From: Clostridium homopropionicum DSM 5847
GTDB taxonomy: Bacteria > Bacillota > Clostridia > Clostridiales > Clostridiaceae
DNA length: 64,000 nt
Assembly (NCBI RefSeq): GCF_001263795.1
Contig: NZ_LHUR01000036.1
Span: 1 to 64,000 of the forward strand
Reading direction: 5' to 3'
Position numbers and translations under genes: made by a program. Under the pieces are notes generated by a model that did not search any database, was not told the origin of the DNA, and saw nothing but the letters and a program-made list of their open reading frames with translations. Positions 51,101-59,904 of the stretch are shown here, piece by piece; the first letter of the stretch is position 1, and each line of letters begins with the position of its first letter.

Positions 51101-51532
51101 TTATTCTTTCTCAAGTCTTTTAATAATTTCATTAAGTTCAGTGATAATTTTATTTCCTTCTTCGCAGCTAATTTTCTTTGAATATCTCTTATAAAGATTG
51201 TCCCATGCTTTATCTATACATGTTTGAACTTCTCTTCCTTTTTCTGTGGAATATATATAAGAATTTTTCCCATCTATTTTTCTCTTCACTAAATCTTTAC
51301 TTTCTAGCTTATCTATAAATCTTGTTATGGTTGATGGAGTCATGTGAAGAGCCTCTCCTATCTCTTTTTGACTTGCACCCTCTTTCTTATTTACAATAGT
51401 CACTAAGAAAGCATAAGTTGGAGATATTCCTGTTATCTTAAATTCCTCTTCAGCTATTTTACCCATTATCCTTGATAGTTTATTTGCTGTGAAATAAAGG
51501 CAATCACATAATAGTTCATTTATATCTTGCAT
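51101..51532 (-). CDS. MarR-family transcriptional regulator
   Basis: 143 aa, winged HTH protein. Residues about 50-110 hold the DNA-binding part (KKEGASQKEIGEALHMTPSTITRFIDKLESKDLVKRKIDGKNSYIYSTEKGRE). It follows an acetyltransferase gene by 20 bp and is probably co-transcribed with it. The ligand and targets are unknown. GGAGGA precedes the ATG. Confidence 0.88.
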   Translation of the reverse strand: MQDINELLCDCLYFTANKLSRIMGKIAEEEFKITGISPTYAFLVTIVNKKEGASQKEIGEALHMTPSTITRFIDKLESKDLVKRKIDGKNSYIYSTEKGREVQTCIDKAWDNLYKRYSKKISCEEGNKIITELNEIIKRLEKE

Positions 51533-51552
51533 ATATCCTCCTCCTGCTTTTG

Positions 51553-52098
51553 CTATTCCCTTTCAATCCATTCTTTTTTTAGAATTCCGTACAAATACAA
51601 ATCAAATCTTTTATTATCTCTATTAATAAATTCTCTTTGAGTACCTTCCCTTATAAAGCCTAAGCTTTCATATAACTTTATTGCCGGAAGATTATATTCT
51701 ATAACAGTTAAGTAAATCCTATGAAAATTAAATTCTTCAAAGCCAAATTCCATAGTTAGCTGCATAGCTTCTTTTCCTATGCCCATACCTCTATATTTTT
51801 CATTACCTATTCCAATGTATATTAGTGCTGTACCATTATTCCAAAGTATGTTTTCAAAGCCTGTAACTCCAATGAATTCTCCACTCTCAATATCTCTAAT
51901 TGCAAAAATGTATTTATCTCTTGCTCCTTTTATTTCCTTTATCATATCTTCAATTTGTTCATTATTCATAGGTACTGCACTTATTACATCATAGTTTCTC
52001 ATAAAGCTTGTGTCATTGTACCATTTGGTAAATTGAGGTATATCATCTTTTTCTATAGCACTAAGTCGTACTCTTTTTCCTTCCAATAATTTTTTCAT
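51553..52098 (-). CDS. GNAT-family N-acetyltransferase (RimJ/RimL-like)
   Basis: 181 aa. Acetyl-CoA binding motif region YIGIGNEKYRGMGIGKEAMQLTMEFGFEEFNFHRIYLTVIEYNLPAIKLYESLGFIREG, as in RimJ/RimL and diamine acetyltransferases. The substrate cannot be inferred. Starts 68 bp after the next gene upstream and 20 bp before the MarR gene. Confidence 0.88.
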   Translation of the reverse strand: MKKLLEGKRVRLSAIEKDDIPQFTKWYNDTSFMRNYDVISAVPMNNEQIEDMIKEIKGARDKYIFAIRDIESGEFIGVTGFENILWNNGTALIYIGIGNEKYRGMGIGKEAMQLTMEFGFEEFNFHRIYLTVIEYNLPAIKLYESLGFIREGTQREFINRDNKRFDLYLYGILKKEWIERE

Positions 52099-52166
52099 AA
52101 TATCATCCTTTTTTATAACAAATTAACCTTCAAACAGAATTTCAATTCCATTTGAAGGCCATATTT

Positions 52167-53063
52167 TTAGCAACAGACTATAAATTTCTTTTCTAATCTA
52201 ATTGGGTGATAAGAAAGTTTAACTTTTCTAAGACCTTCTATACCTAGATCCTGTTCTCTATTTATTATTTTTACATCACTAAAGCACATGTCTATAAATG
52301 TTCTATTTATAAAACTATAAACTCCTCTATAATTTGTATCGCCTTTTTCTATATGAATAACAGCTAATTTATCATTTAATTTTTCCCCTAAACTAAAAGC
52401 AACTACTTCATTGTCAACATAAACTGCTATTCCTTTTAAATTGAATAACTCCATATTTTCTACAAGCTCTTTGATAGCTTTCATTTCATGATAAATTATT
52501 CTATCATTTTTGCCATTTTCTATATACCATTTTTCAGCGGCTACTATTACATCCTTTATAACATCTTCTCCCTGTATTTCTTTAACTTCATAATCATATT
52601 CACGAACAAAATAGTTGTAGTGATTCTTTTGTCCATGAAGCTTTTTGCCTGAAAGTTTAATAAGCTTTTCTGCCTCGTACAAGTAGTCAAAATTATCTCT
52701 ATCTTCTTTGATATAAATTTCCTGATCTTCAATTGATAAGGACTTTATTTTTTCTATAAAGTCTTCTTCTAAATCTTTAAATACATATCTCATATTGTTT
52801 TCACTTTTATACTGCCAAAGATGATCTAATATTTCCTTAAGGTCTTCTTCCTTATACCCTAACGGCTGCATGAAGTGATAATTTCCTTCAAAATCCATTT
52901 TCTTAATAATTAATGCGTCTTTATATAATGCGTACTGAATATCACAAAGATCTTTCCATATATATAATGTAGTAAAAGAATATTCACAACTTAAAAATTT
53001 ATAAGGATGTATATATTTATTTATCAGCTCTCTATCCTCTAAGGTAAGCTTTCTAAAAATCAT
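52167..53063 (-). CDS. DUF2156-type GNAT-fold protein
   Basis: 298 aa. It resembles the phosphatidylglycerol lysyltransferase C-terminal (DUF2156) group: YIHPYKFLSCEYSFTTLYIWKD at the N-terminus, then LIKLSGKKLHGQKNHYNYFVREYDYEV and a GNAT-like end (AVIHIEKGDTNYRGVYSFINRTFIDMCFSDVKIINREQDLGIEGLRKVKLSYHP). No membrane domain is attached, so it is a soluble relative, probably transferring an aminoacyl or acyl group. The exact role is unknown. Confidence 0.8.
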   Translation of the reverse strand: MIFRKLTLEDRELINKYIHPYKFLSCEYSFTTLYIWKDLCDIQYALYKDALIIKKMDFEGNYHFMQPLGYKEEDLKEILDHLWQYKSENNMRYVFKDLEEDFIEKIKSLSIEDQEIYIKEDRDNFDYLYEAEKLIKLSGKKLHGQKNHYNYFVREYDYEVKEIQGEDVIKDVIVAAEKWYIENGKNDRIIYHEMKAIKELVENMELFNLKGIAVYVDNEVVAFSLGEKLNDKLAVIHIEKGDTNYRGVYSFINRTFIDMCFSDVKIINREQDLGIEGLRKVKLSYHPIRLEKKFIVCC

Positions 53064-53273
53064 TTTATCAACCTTTCATATATTATTTCATATACTTGAT
53101 TATTACATTTAAATATGATATTTGTATATACAAATAATATATCATATTAAGCAAAAAGTCAATATCGCCAATTTTAATTATTATTTAATAATTATTATGA
53201 TTTGACTTAAGATTATTTTTATGTAATTCTATTATTAAAATATTTATTTTATATGATGAGGAGTGAATCATTA

Positions 53274-53414
53274 ATGCATTTTACATTCGTTCACAATAAC
53301 ATTAACGTTTTAGATTTAGAAAAGAGCTGCATTTGCTATGAAAATAAGGAAATGGGCTTATATTTTATAGTTGATCCAGATGGATACTGGACAGAAATAT
53401 TACCTGTAAGATAG
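53274..53414 (+). pseudogene. Internally deleted glyoxalase/VOC gene remnant
   Basis: A 46-codon frame with a ribosome site (GAGGAG). Its first 18 residues (MHFTFVHNNINVLDLEKS) match the start of lactoylglutathione-lyase-type VOC proteins. The rest (CICYENKEMGLYFIVDPDGYWTEILPVR) matches their C-terminal end, including the metal-binding Glu in TEI. About 80 residues between are missing, in frame. It directly precedes the MBL-hydrolase gene by 10 bp and may be still translated, though not active. Confidence 0.7.
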
Positions 53415-53424
53415 GGGTGAATTT

Positions 53425-54135
53425 ATGAGTAAAATAAATATACATTATTTTTTGCATAGTGGTTTTTCTGTAGAAACTACTGATTGTATTTTAATTTTTG
53501 ATTTCTATAAAGAAGTTCTTTGCAATAATGAAAACTCTACTAACCTAAAGCAATTACTTTTAAAAGGAAAGCCAGCTTATGTTTTTGTGTCCCACAGCCA
53601 TCCTGACCACTTTAATAAAAAAATACTTACTTTGGAAGACAGCAATATAAAATATATAATAAGCGATGACATAAAGTTAAAGGAATCCAAATCTAACTAC
53701 ACTTTCGTTAAAAAGAATGATGTATTCACTTTAGACAATTTGGCTATAAAAGTTTTTGGTTCAACAGATGCTGGAGTTTCTTTTTTAGTAAGTGTTGACG
53801 ATTTTAATATATTCCATGCTGGAGATCTAAATTGGTGGCATTGGAAAGAAGATAGTGATGAGGATAATCTAAATGCTGAAAAATGGTTTAAAGAAGAAAT
53901 TTCATTAATTAAAGGCGAAAAAATAGATTTGGCTTTCTTCCCAGTGGATACAAGATTAGAAGAAAACTTTTATTTAGGCGGAAAATATTTCATCGAAAAT
54001 GTGCATGTAAAATATTTTATTCCAATGCATATCGGTAATAGCTCCGTAGCGAAAGTCATTGAAGCATTTAAAAATGAAATTCAAAGCTCTGATGTGATTT
54101 TAATTGATGCTTCAGAAAAAGATATTGAATTATAA
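53425..54135 (+). CDS. MBL-fold metal-dependent hydrolase (UlaG-like)
   Basis: 236 aa. Metal-binding motif SHSHPDHFNKK (about 56-66), GDLNWWHW (Asp ligand) and terminal PMHIGN (His). It resembles the small UlaG/AttM-type metallo-beta-lactamase hydrolases. The substrate is unknown. Ribosome site AGGGGTG; follows the glyoxalase remnant by 10 bp and precedes nudC by 31 bp, in a plus-strand cluster. Confidence 0.85.
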   Translation: MSKINIHYFLHSGFSVETTDCILIFDFYKEVLCNNENSTNLKQLLLKGKPAYVFVSHSHPDHFNKKILTLEDSNIKYIISDDIKLKESKSNYTFVKKNDVFTLDNLAIKVFGSTDAGVSFLVSVDDFNIFHAGDLNWWHWKEDSDEDNLNAEKWFKEEISLIKGEKIDLAFFPVDTRLEENFYLGGKYFIENVHVKYFIPMHIGNSSVAKVIEAFKNEIQSSDVILIDASEKDIEL

Positions 54136-54166
54136 TTATTACTACTTATAGAAAAGATGTGAATAT

Positions 54167-54955
54167 ATGAACGATAATAAGATCTATTTAATTTTTAACG
54201 AAGACCGTATACTAATAAAATTATCCAGTGAAAAAGTATTATTTCCTAATGAGGATGATGTACAATTTCTTAATCTGTCCTTAAAAAATATTGATACTTT
54301 AGCTGTAAAGGATAATATAGAATTTATGTACGGGAGAGTTTATGAAACTAATGAGCTGCCAGATTCTTATAAATTATTGCACATAAGATCTTTAATAGGC
54401 AGCTTAGACGCAGAAACCTTTAATTTAGCAGCAAAAGCTTTTCATTTAATGAATTGGAATGAAACTCATAATTACTGCATAAAGTGCGGAACTCTCGTAA
54501 ATTTTAAAAGAGATGAACAGGCTAAAATTTGTCCTAGCTGCAGTCATATTAGTTATCCAGCTATTTCTCCTGCAATAATAACAGCAATAATTAGGGATAA
54601 TAAGATACTTCTTGCTCATAACTCTCAATTCCCAAAAAATTTATTTAGTGTTATTGCTGGATTCTTAGAACCTGGAGAAACCTTTGAAGCCTGCGTCAAA
54701 AGAGAAGTTTATGAAGAAATCGGCATTCAGGTTAAAAATATAAAGTATTTTTCAAGCCAACCTTGGCCTTTCCCAAATTCCTTGATGGTAGCTTTCACAT
54801 GTGAATATGAAAGTGGTGAAATTTCTGTAGATGGAGCTGAAATTGAAGAAGCTAACTGGTACTCCCCATCAAGTATTCAGAATGTACCTAGTATTCCTGT
54901 TAAGGGCACTATTGCTAGGAGGCTAATCGACTGGTTCTTAGAGAGCCATAAATAA
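54167..54955 (+). CDS. nudC: NADH pyrophosphatase NudC
   Basis: 262 aa. Zinc ribbon CIKCGTLVNF...CPSC (about 104-125), Nudix box GFLEPGETFEACVKREVYEEIG (about 164-185) and the NADH-recognition motif SQPWPFPNSLM just after it. It hydrolyses NAD(H) and can remove NAD caps from RNA in other bacteria. All hallmarks are present. It lies 31 bp before dinB with its own ribosome site. Confidence 0.95.
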   Translation: MNDNKIYLIFNEDRILIKLSSEKVLFPNEDDVQFLNLSLKNIDTLAVKDNIEFMYGRVYETNELPDSYKLLHIRSLIGSLDAETFNLAAKAFHLMNWNETHNYCIKCGTLVNFKRDEQAKICPSCSHISYPAISPAIITAIIRDNKILLAHNSQFPKNLFSVIAGFLEPGETFEACVKREVYEEIGIQVKNIKYFSSQPWPFPNSLMVAFTCEYESGEISVDGAEIEEANWYSPSSIQNVPSIPVKGTIARRLIDWFLESHK

Positions 54956-54986
54956 AGTTTCAACACAACATTTTGGAGGAATAAGT

Positions 54987-56036
54987 TTGGAAAAAGTTAT
55001 AATGCACGTAGATATGGATGCCTTTTTTGCAGCAGTTGAAGTCCATGATAATCCAAAGCTAAAGGGAAAACCTGTAATAGTTGGAGGTACTTCCGAAAGA
55101 GGAGTTGTATCCACCTGTTCTTATGAGGCAAGAAAATACGGTGTAAAAAGTGCTATGCCAGTTTATATAGCTAAGTCAAAGTGTCCTAATGGAATTTTTC
55201 TTCCACCTAGAATAGGCAGATACAAAGAAGTATCTAAAGAAATATTCAGTATTTTGCGCAGCGTAACCCCCTATGTGGAACCTCTAAGCATTGACGAAGC
55301 TTATCTGGACATTACAAATTATACAAAGAATTCTGTTTCTACATCTAAATTTATTAAAGAGGCCGTTATGAAAAAAACCGGTCTTACTCTTTCAGTAGGT
55401 ATATCTTACAATAAATTTTTAGCTAAGCTAGCTTCCGATTGGGATAAACCTAATGGACTAACTATAATAAGAAAAAATATGATGCCACAAATTCTTTTTC
55501 CATTACCTATTAGTAAAGTCTATGGTCTTGGAAAAAAATCTGTTAAAAAACTTAACGACATAGGTGTATTTTCAATTGAGGAGCTTTACAAGCTTCCAAA
55601 AGATATTTTAATAGAATTTTTCGGCAAGTACGGTATTGAAGTTTATGACAGAATAAGAGGAATTGACAATAGAACTGTGCAAATCCTAAGGCAGACAAAA
55701 TCAATTGGGAGAGAAAACACTTTAAAAAGGGATACGGATGATAAGAATGAGCTAAAAGAATATTTAAAAGCCTTTTCCATTTCAATCTCCAAACAGTTAC
55801 TTAATAAAGGCTTTAGCGCTAAAACTGTAATACTAAAAACAAAAACCTCCTCCTTTGAAAATCACACCAGAAGCAAAACCTTGCCTTCCTATATTTATAA
55901 ACCTGAAGATATATATCAGGAGGCTTGTGAAGTACTAATGGAAATAACATTAACAGAAAAGGTACGACTTATTGGCTTGTCTGTCTCTTCTTTAAAAGAG
56001 AATAGCCTTAAACAAATAAGTTTATTTGATTCTTAA
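54987..56036 (+). CDS. dinB: DNA polymerase IV
   Basis: 349 aa from a TTG start; GGAGGA lies 6 bp upstream. Y-family polymerase with HVDMDAFFAAVEV (metal Asp), the active site SIDEAYLDIT and SVGISYNKFLAKLASDWDKPNG, and a helix-hairpin-helix KVYGLGKKSVKKLNDIGV. The C-terminus ENSLKQISLFDS has a QxxLF beta-clamp-binding motif. It does error-prone bypass of lesions. Cluster with nudC suggests co-transcription. Confidence 0.95.
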   Translation: MEKVIMHVDMDAFFAAVEVHDNPKLKGKPVIVGGTSERGVVSTCSYEARKYGVKSAMPVYIAKSKCPNGIFLPPRIGRYKEVSKEIFSILRSVTPYVEPLSIDEAYLDITNYTKNSVSTSKFIKEAVMKKTGLTLSVGISYNKFLAKLASDWDKPNGLTIIRKNMMPQILFPLPISKVYGLGKKSVKKLNDIGVFSIEELYKLPKDILIEFFGKYGIEVYDRIRGIDNRTVQILRQTKSIGRENTLKRDTDDKNELKEYLKAFSISISKQLLNKGFSAKTVILKTKTSSFENHTRSKTLPSYIYKPEDIYQEACEVLMEITLTEKVRLIGLSVSSLKENSLKQISLFDS

Positions 56037-56107
56037 TAATTTACGTATTTATTTTTCTAAGCTTTTGTTCATAATATAATTACAAAAGGGAATTTAGGAG
56101 TAGAGAA

Positions 56108-56899
56108 ATGAATTATATAATATTTGATTTAGAATTTAACCAAAGCTATGATTCTACTAAAAGAAGATCCATAATCAAGAAAGCCTCAAATAAAGAATGT
56201 CCATTTGAAATAATTCAAATTGGAGCAGTGAAATTAGATGAGAAGCTTGAATTAATTGACAAGATGGATAGATTAATAAAGCCAGTAATCTACCCAGAAG
56301 TTAACCCTTTTGTTCAAGAACTTACTGGCATTACTACAGAAATGCTAAAACTTGCAGCTCCCTTCTATGAAATTTATAATGAATTTACTGAGTTTTTGAA
56401 AAGTAATAGAGCCATTCTTTGTGTTTGGGGTAAAGCAGACATAAAAGAGCTGTTTAGAAATGTTAAGTATCATAAACTTGATCTATCCTTAATTCCAAAA
56501 GAATATATAAATCTTCAGAAGCATGCCTCAAAACATTTAAATTGCCCAAAGGGTACTAGTATTGGTCTTAGCAACGCGGTAAATTTATTAAACATTCCCT
56601 CAAAAGATGAATTTCATAATGCTTTTATGGACGCTTATTATACTGCAGAGATCTTTAGGAAGATTTATAATGATAGTATGAAACCTAAAATATATAATAT
56701 AAATGAAAATAGAAGTTCAAACAAGAGAAACTCTAGGATGCCTTCCATTGATACTGAGGGGTTATTTAAGCAATTTGAAAAAATGTATAATAGAGAAATC
56801 ACTGAAGAAGAAAAATCCATGATTAAGCTATCCTATATGATGGGCAAAACTAGACAATTCCAAATTGAAATTCCTGATAATAAACCAACTATACAGTAA
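56108..56899 (+). CDS. DEDDh-type 3'-5' exonuclease (KapD-like)
   Basis: 263 aa. DEDDh motifs visible: DLEFN (Exo I), then KADIKELFRN-like Exo II around 100-113 and HNAFMDAYYTAEIF (Exo IIIepsilon: His-x4-Asp). It resembles the KapD/ERI-1-like exonucleases. Around residues 200-250 it has a charged tail ending in a helix (EEEKSMIKLSYMMGK). Likely RNA or DNA 3' trimming; substrate unknown. Confidence 0.85.
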   Translation: MNYIIFDLEFNQSYDSTKRRSIIKKASNKECPFEIIQIGAVKLDEKLELIDKMDRLIKPVIYPEVNPFVQELTGITTEMLKLAAPFYEIYNEFTEFLKSNRAILCVWGKADIKELFRNVKYHKLDLSLIPKEYINLQKHASKHLNCPKGTSIGLSNAVNLLNIPSKDEFHNAFMDAYYTAEIFRKIYNDSMKPKIYNINENRSSNKRNSRMPSIDTEGLFKQFEKMYNREITEEEKSMIKLSYMMGKTRQFQIEIPDNKPTIQ

Positions 56900-56936
56900 A
56901 TCCAGCAGTTTAAATTTTCACTGCTGGATTTATTAT
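56898..56936 (+). terminator. Terminator of the exonuclease gene
   Basis: AAATCCAGCAG / CTGCTGGATTT stem followed by ATTATTTTA, immediately at the stop codon. Confidence 0.85.
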
Positions 56937-56969
56937 TTTATGAGTATCCTATATTAGTTTTTTTCTTTT

Positions 56970-57029
56970 CTCAGGTGCCTGCCACCGGAGAATTAAAAAT
57001 TCTCCTTTCTCCGGTGACAGGCACCTGAG
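56970..57029. repeat. Dispersed palindromic element, paired copy 3
   Basis: Arms CTCAGGTGCCTGCCACCGG... and the complement at 56999-57029. The left arm lacks seven bases of the right and has one substitution. Lies between the exonuclease and LytTR genes. Confidence 0.88.
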
Positions 57030-57042
57030 TATAATTAAAATT

Positions 57043-57078
57043 TTTGTAACTTAGTATATAAAATTTGCAACTTAGTAT
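57043..57078. promoter_or_regulatory. Predicted LytTR operator (two direct repeats 21 bp apart)
   Basis: TTTGTAACTTAGTAT (57043-57057) and TTTGCAACTTAGTAT (57064-57078) differ by one base and repeat every 21 bp, two helical turns, as is typical of LytTR sites. The complementary strand reads TAAGTT, fitting the [TA][AC][CA]GTT core. It lies 86-121 bp upstream of the LytTR gene, suggesting autoregulation. Confidence 0.6.
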
Positions 57079-57163
57079 TAACAATATTTACATTATTTTG
57101 TTGTTAACATATAGTTAAAGTATAAGAAATTAAATAGCATTTTCACCATGGGGGTGTATAGAC

Positions 57164-57601
57164 TTGAAAATAACAATTGATGAGTCTTCTGATAATAAAG
57201 AAACTGAAATTGTAATTAAATGCAGTGCTTTAGATGATAATCTAAAAAGGCTAATAGAAATTATTAAAAATAGTGATGAGAGAATTATTGGAATTATTAA
57301 TGGTACATCTAACTTAATTTCTCCAACGGATATCTACTACTTTGAAAGTGTAGATAAGAAGACCTTCATCTACACAGAAACTCAGGTTTTAGAGACATCA
57401 ATGCGTTTATATGAGATAGAAGAAAAGTTGTCCAAGTATGACTTTTTTAGAGCAAGTAAATCAACAATAATAAATATTTCAAAGATAAAAAAACTATCTC
57501 CTAAATTCAATGGCAGATTAGATGCCTTATTAGAAAATGGTGAGAAATTAATAATTTCAAGACAATACGTACCAGTTATAAAAGAGATATTAGATCTATA
57601 A
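57164..57601 (+). CDS. LytTR-family DNA-binding regulator
   Basis: 145 aa from a TTG start with GGGGGTG 7 bp upstream. Residues about 45-142 form a LytTR domain: TDIYYFESVDKKTFIYTETQVLETSMRLYEIEEKLSKYDFFRASKSTIINISKIKKLSPKFNGRLDALLENGEKLIISRQYV. No receiver domain. It belongs to the LytTR-DUF3021 regulatory units, often found ahead of an ABC exporter, as here. Expected to control the genes that follow. Confidence 0.9.
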   Translation: MKITIDESSDNKETEIVIKCSALDDNLKRLIEIIKNSDERIIGIINGTSNLISPTDIYYFESVDKKTFIYTETQVLETSMRLYEIEEKLSKYDFFRASKSTIINISKIKKLSPKFNGRLDALLENGEKLIISRQYVPVIKEILDL

Positions 57602-57636
57602 ATAATTCTTTAATTAACATAGAGAGGAGTAATTTA

Positions 57637-58083
57637 ATGAAAAAAGCTATGGAAGTTATAGTTCAGGTAAAATTCGTATGGGGTCTATTCTTTGCTGCAT
57701 CAGTTATTATATATACTATTATAAATATGTTACTTGGTAATACTTCGATTGAATTAATTGCAGTATGGCAGCTTTTATTACTAACCATTGTTATTGTATT
57801 TATTCATTACTTAATTTTTGGAGAGTTCATCCTCACAGACTTATCAATCAAGAAAAAAATATTCATCCATTTTCCTTTATGTTATTTAACTATTCTAGTA
57901 TTTATAAATCTTTATGGATGGATTAACATTACTAGCTTCAATACAATATTAACATTTTCTGGAATATACTTATTTTTCTATCTATCAATAGTAAATTCAC
58001 TATACTTGTACTATAAAATAACTGGAGAAGAATTAAATGCTAAGCTTGCAATATATAAGCAAAATAAAAAATCTTCAAAATAG
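57637..58083 (+). CDS. DUF3021 membrane protein
   Basis: 148 aa with four hydrophobic segments (about 13-34, 43-66, 78-98, 105-125) and a charged tail. DUF3021 proteins are commonly paired with LytTR regulators and act as membrane inhibitors or sensors in known cases (LytTR regulatory systems). AGAGGAG ribosome site, 35 bp after the LytTR gene. A sensor-inhibitor role is inferred from context. Confidence 0.82.
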   Translation: MKKAMEVIVQVKFVWGLFFAASVIIYTIINMLLGNTSIELIAVWQLLLLTIVIVFIHYLIFGEFILTDLSIKKKIFIHFPLCYLTILVFINLYGWINITSFNTILTFSGIYLFFYLSIVNSLYLYYKITGEELNAKLAIYKQNKKSSK

Positions 58084-58134
58084 ATATTTATTTAATAACT
58101 ATTAAATATAAGAAATATACAAGGAGGCATTTCC

Positions 58135-59019
58135 ATGAATATTATTGAAATTAAAAATCTTACAAAAACTTATGGAAAAAATCGAGGAATCGACAATGTA
58201 AATCTTACAATAAATGAAGGAGAAATTTTTGGTTTTATTGGTCCTAATGGTGCTGGTAAATCTACTACTATCAAAACTCTATTAAATCTCATTTTCCCAA
58301 CTAGCGGTGAAGCAAAAATCTTTGGTCTCGATTGTGTTACAGAAACAACTAAAATAAAAGAAAATATAGGTTATGTACCTAGTGAAGTTAGATATTATGA
58401 TGATATGACTATAAAAGAAATAATAGATTATGCAAAATCCTTTAAGAAAAACATAGATGAAGAATATGTAGATAGATTAATCAAGCTTTTTGACATGGAA
58501 CTTTCAAAGAAAATTTATCAACTTTCTCTAGGAAATAAAAAGAAGGTATCAATTATACAAGCCTTGATTCATAAGCCAAAATTATTGATTTTAGATGAGC
58601 CTACAAGTGGTCTTGATCCGCTAGTTCAAAAGCATCTGTTTAATGAATTAACAGCTCTAAATAAACAAGGATCAACAATATTTTTATCCAGTCACAACCT
58701 AACAGAAATTGAAGAGTTTTGCCATAGGGTTGCAATTATAAGAGAAGGTAAAATTATTGAAATTAAAAAATTAGATGACTTTGCACACAGAACCTTAAGA
58801 AAAGTATCCATAACTGTGGATAAAGATATTGCAAAAGAAATAAAATCTCTGGGTGGCTTAATAGTAGGACATGAAGAAAATACAATTATATTTAATTATG
58901 ATAAAGATATAAATGAATTAATTTCACTAATAAGTAAATATACCATATCTAATTTAATTATTGAAGAAAGAAGATTATCAGAAGAATTTATGACTTATTA
59001 CGAAATGGAGGAAAAATAA
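58135..59019 (+). CDS. ABC transporter ATP-binding protein
   Basis: 294 aa. Walker A GPNGAGKSTT, signature LSLGNKKKVSIIQALIHKPKLLILDEPTSGLDP, and a C-terminal extension of about 60 residues. It resembles ABC-2 exporter ATPases of the antibiotic/bacteriocin resistance kind. AAGGAGG ribosome site, 51 bp after the DUF3021 gene. It acts with the permease that starts at the base after its stop. Confidence 0.92.
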   Translation: MNIIEIKNLTKTYGKNRGIDNVNLTINEGEIFGFIGPNGAGKSTTIKTLLNLIFPTSGEAKIFGLDCVTETTKIKENIGYVPSEVRYYDDMTIKEIIDYAKSFKKNIDEEYVDRLIKLFDMELSKKIYQLSLGNKKKVSIIQALIHKPKLLILDEPTSGLDPLVQKHLFNELTALNKQGSTIFLSSHNLTEIEEFCHRVAIIREGKIIEIKKLDDFAHRTLRKVSITVDKDIAKEIKSLGGLIVGHEENTIIFNYDKDINELISLISKYTISNLIIEERRLSEEFMTYYEMEEK

Positions 59020-59835
59020 ATGAATATTTTTAAGATGGAAGTTAAAAAAGGTCTTAAATCTTTATCAGTTTGGAGTATTGTTTGTGTAGCTTTAACCATT
59101 TTATTTATGTCAATGTTTCCTTCCATGAAATCTAGCGGAATGCAAGAACTAGTTAATACAAAAATGGATGCATTACCTCCTGCAATTTTAGAAGCATTTA
59201 ACTTGAAAGATATGCCTGACTTTACTAAATTAAATCAATACTTTGCATATGTATTTCAATATATCGTAATCGCCGGTTGTATTTATGCAGGTATGCTTGG
59301 TGCTAAATCTCTAATAAAGGAAGAAAGCGAAGGAACTATAGAGTTTCTTTATGCTCAACCTGTAAGCAGAGCAAAAATTGTAACAATGAAGATATTATCT
59401 TCTCTTGCTCTATTCTATATATTTATTATGATCATGTCCATAGCTTCCATCTTAATATCTTTAATTGTAAAACCAGAGGATTTAGAATTAATTGACATGA
59501 TAATGGACATAAAGATGTTATGTGGCGGATTTTTCTTAATAGGTCTTGTATATATGGCAATTGGCTTCTTACTTTCAGTATTGATTAATAGCTTGAAGCT
59601 TGCAATGCCATTATCAACAGGAATCTTCTTTATTACTTATCTTTTGGGTATTTTTGCAAATATGATAGATAAACTTGAATTTTTAAAATATTTTTCACCT
59701 TTTCATTATGCAGTCCCTGCAGATTTACTTAAGACTGGACTTGATAAAGTAAATATAGTGTTATCAATTGTAATAATTATCATTAGTTTAATTTCAACAT
59801 ATATAATTTATAATAAGAAAGACTTTAACATCTAG
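59020..59835 (+). CDS. ABC-2-type exporter permease
   Basis: 271 aa with six hydrophobic segments, beginning KGLKSLSVWSIVCVALTILFMSMF, and an extracellular-type loop near residues 35-70. The KEESEGTIEFLYAQPVSRAKIVTMKI motif is characteristic of ABC-2 permeases. It pairs with the preceding ATPase and is probably the exported target of the LytTR control. The substrate is unknown. A paired palindromic element closes the unit. Confidence 0.9.
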   Translation: MNIFKMEVKKGLKSLSVWSIVCVALTILFMSMFPSMKSSGMQELVNTKMDALPPAILEAFNLKDMPDFTKLNQYFAYVFQYIVIAGCIYAGMLGAKSLIKEESEGTIEFLYAQPVSRAKIVTMKILSSLALFYIFIMIMSIASILISLIVKPEDLELIDMIMDIKMLCGGFFLIGLVYMAIGFLLSVLINSLKLAMPLSTGIFFITYLLGIFANMIDKLEFLKYFSPFHYAVPADLLKTGLDKVNIVLSIVIIIISLISTYIIYNKKDFNI

Positions 59836-59844
59836 TTTTGAAAA

Positions 59845-59900
59845 GTGACAGGCACCGGAGAATAGAGGTAATAAAACCTCTATTCTCCGGTGCCTGTCAC
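59845..59900. repeat. Dispersed palindromic element, paired copy 4
   Basis: Perfect 25-bp arms (59845-59869 and 59876-59900) with a 6-bp loop, each carrying GTGACAGGCACCGGAGAATA or its complement. It lies between two converging genes and may act as a terminator for both. Confidence 0.92.
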
Positions 59901-59904
59901 CTTA

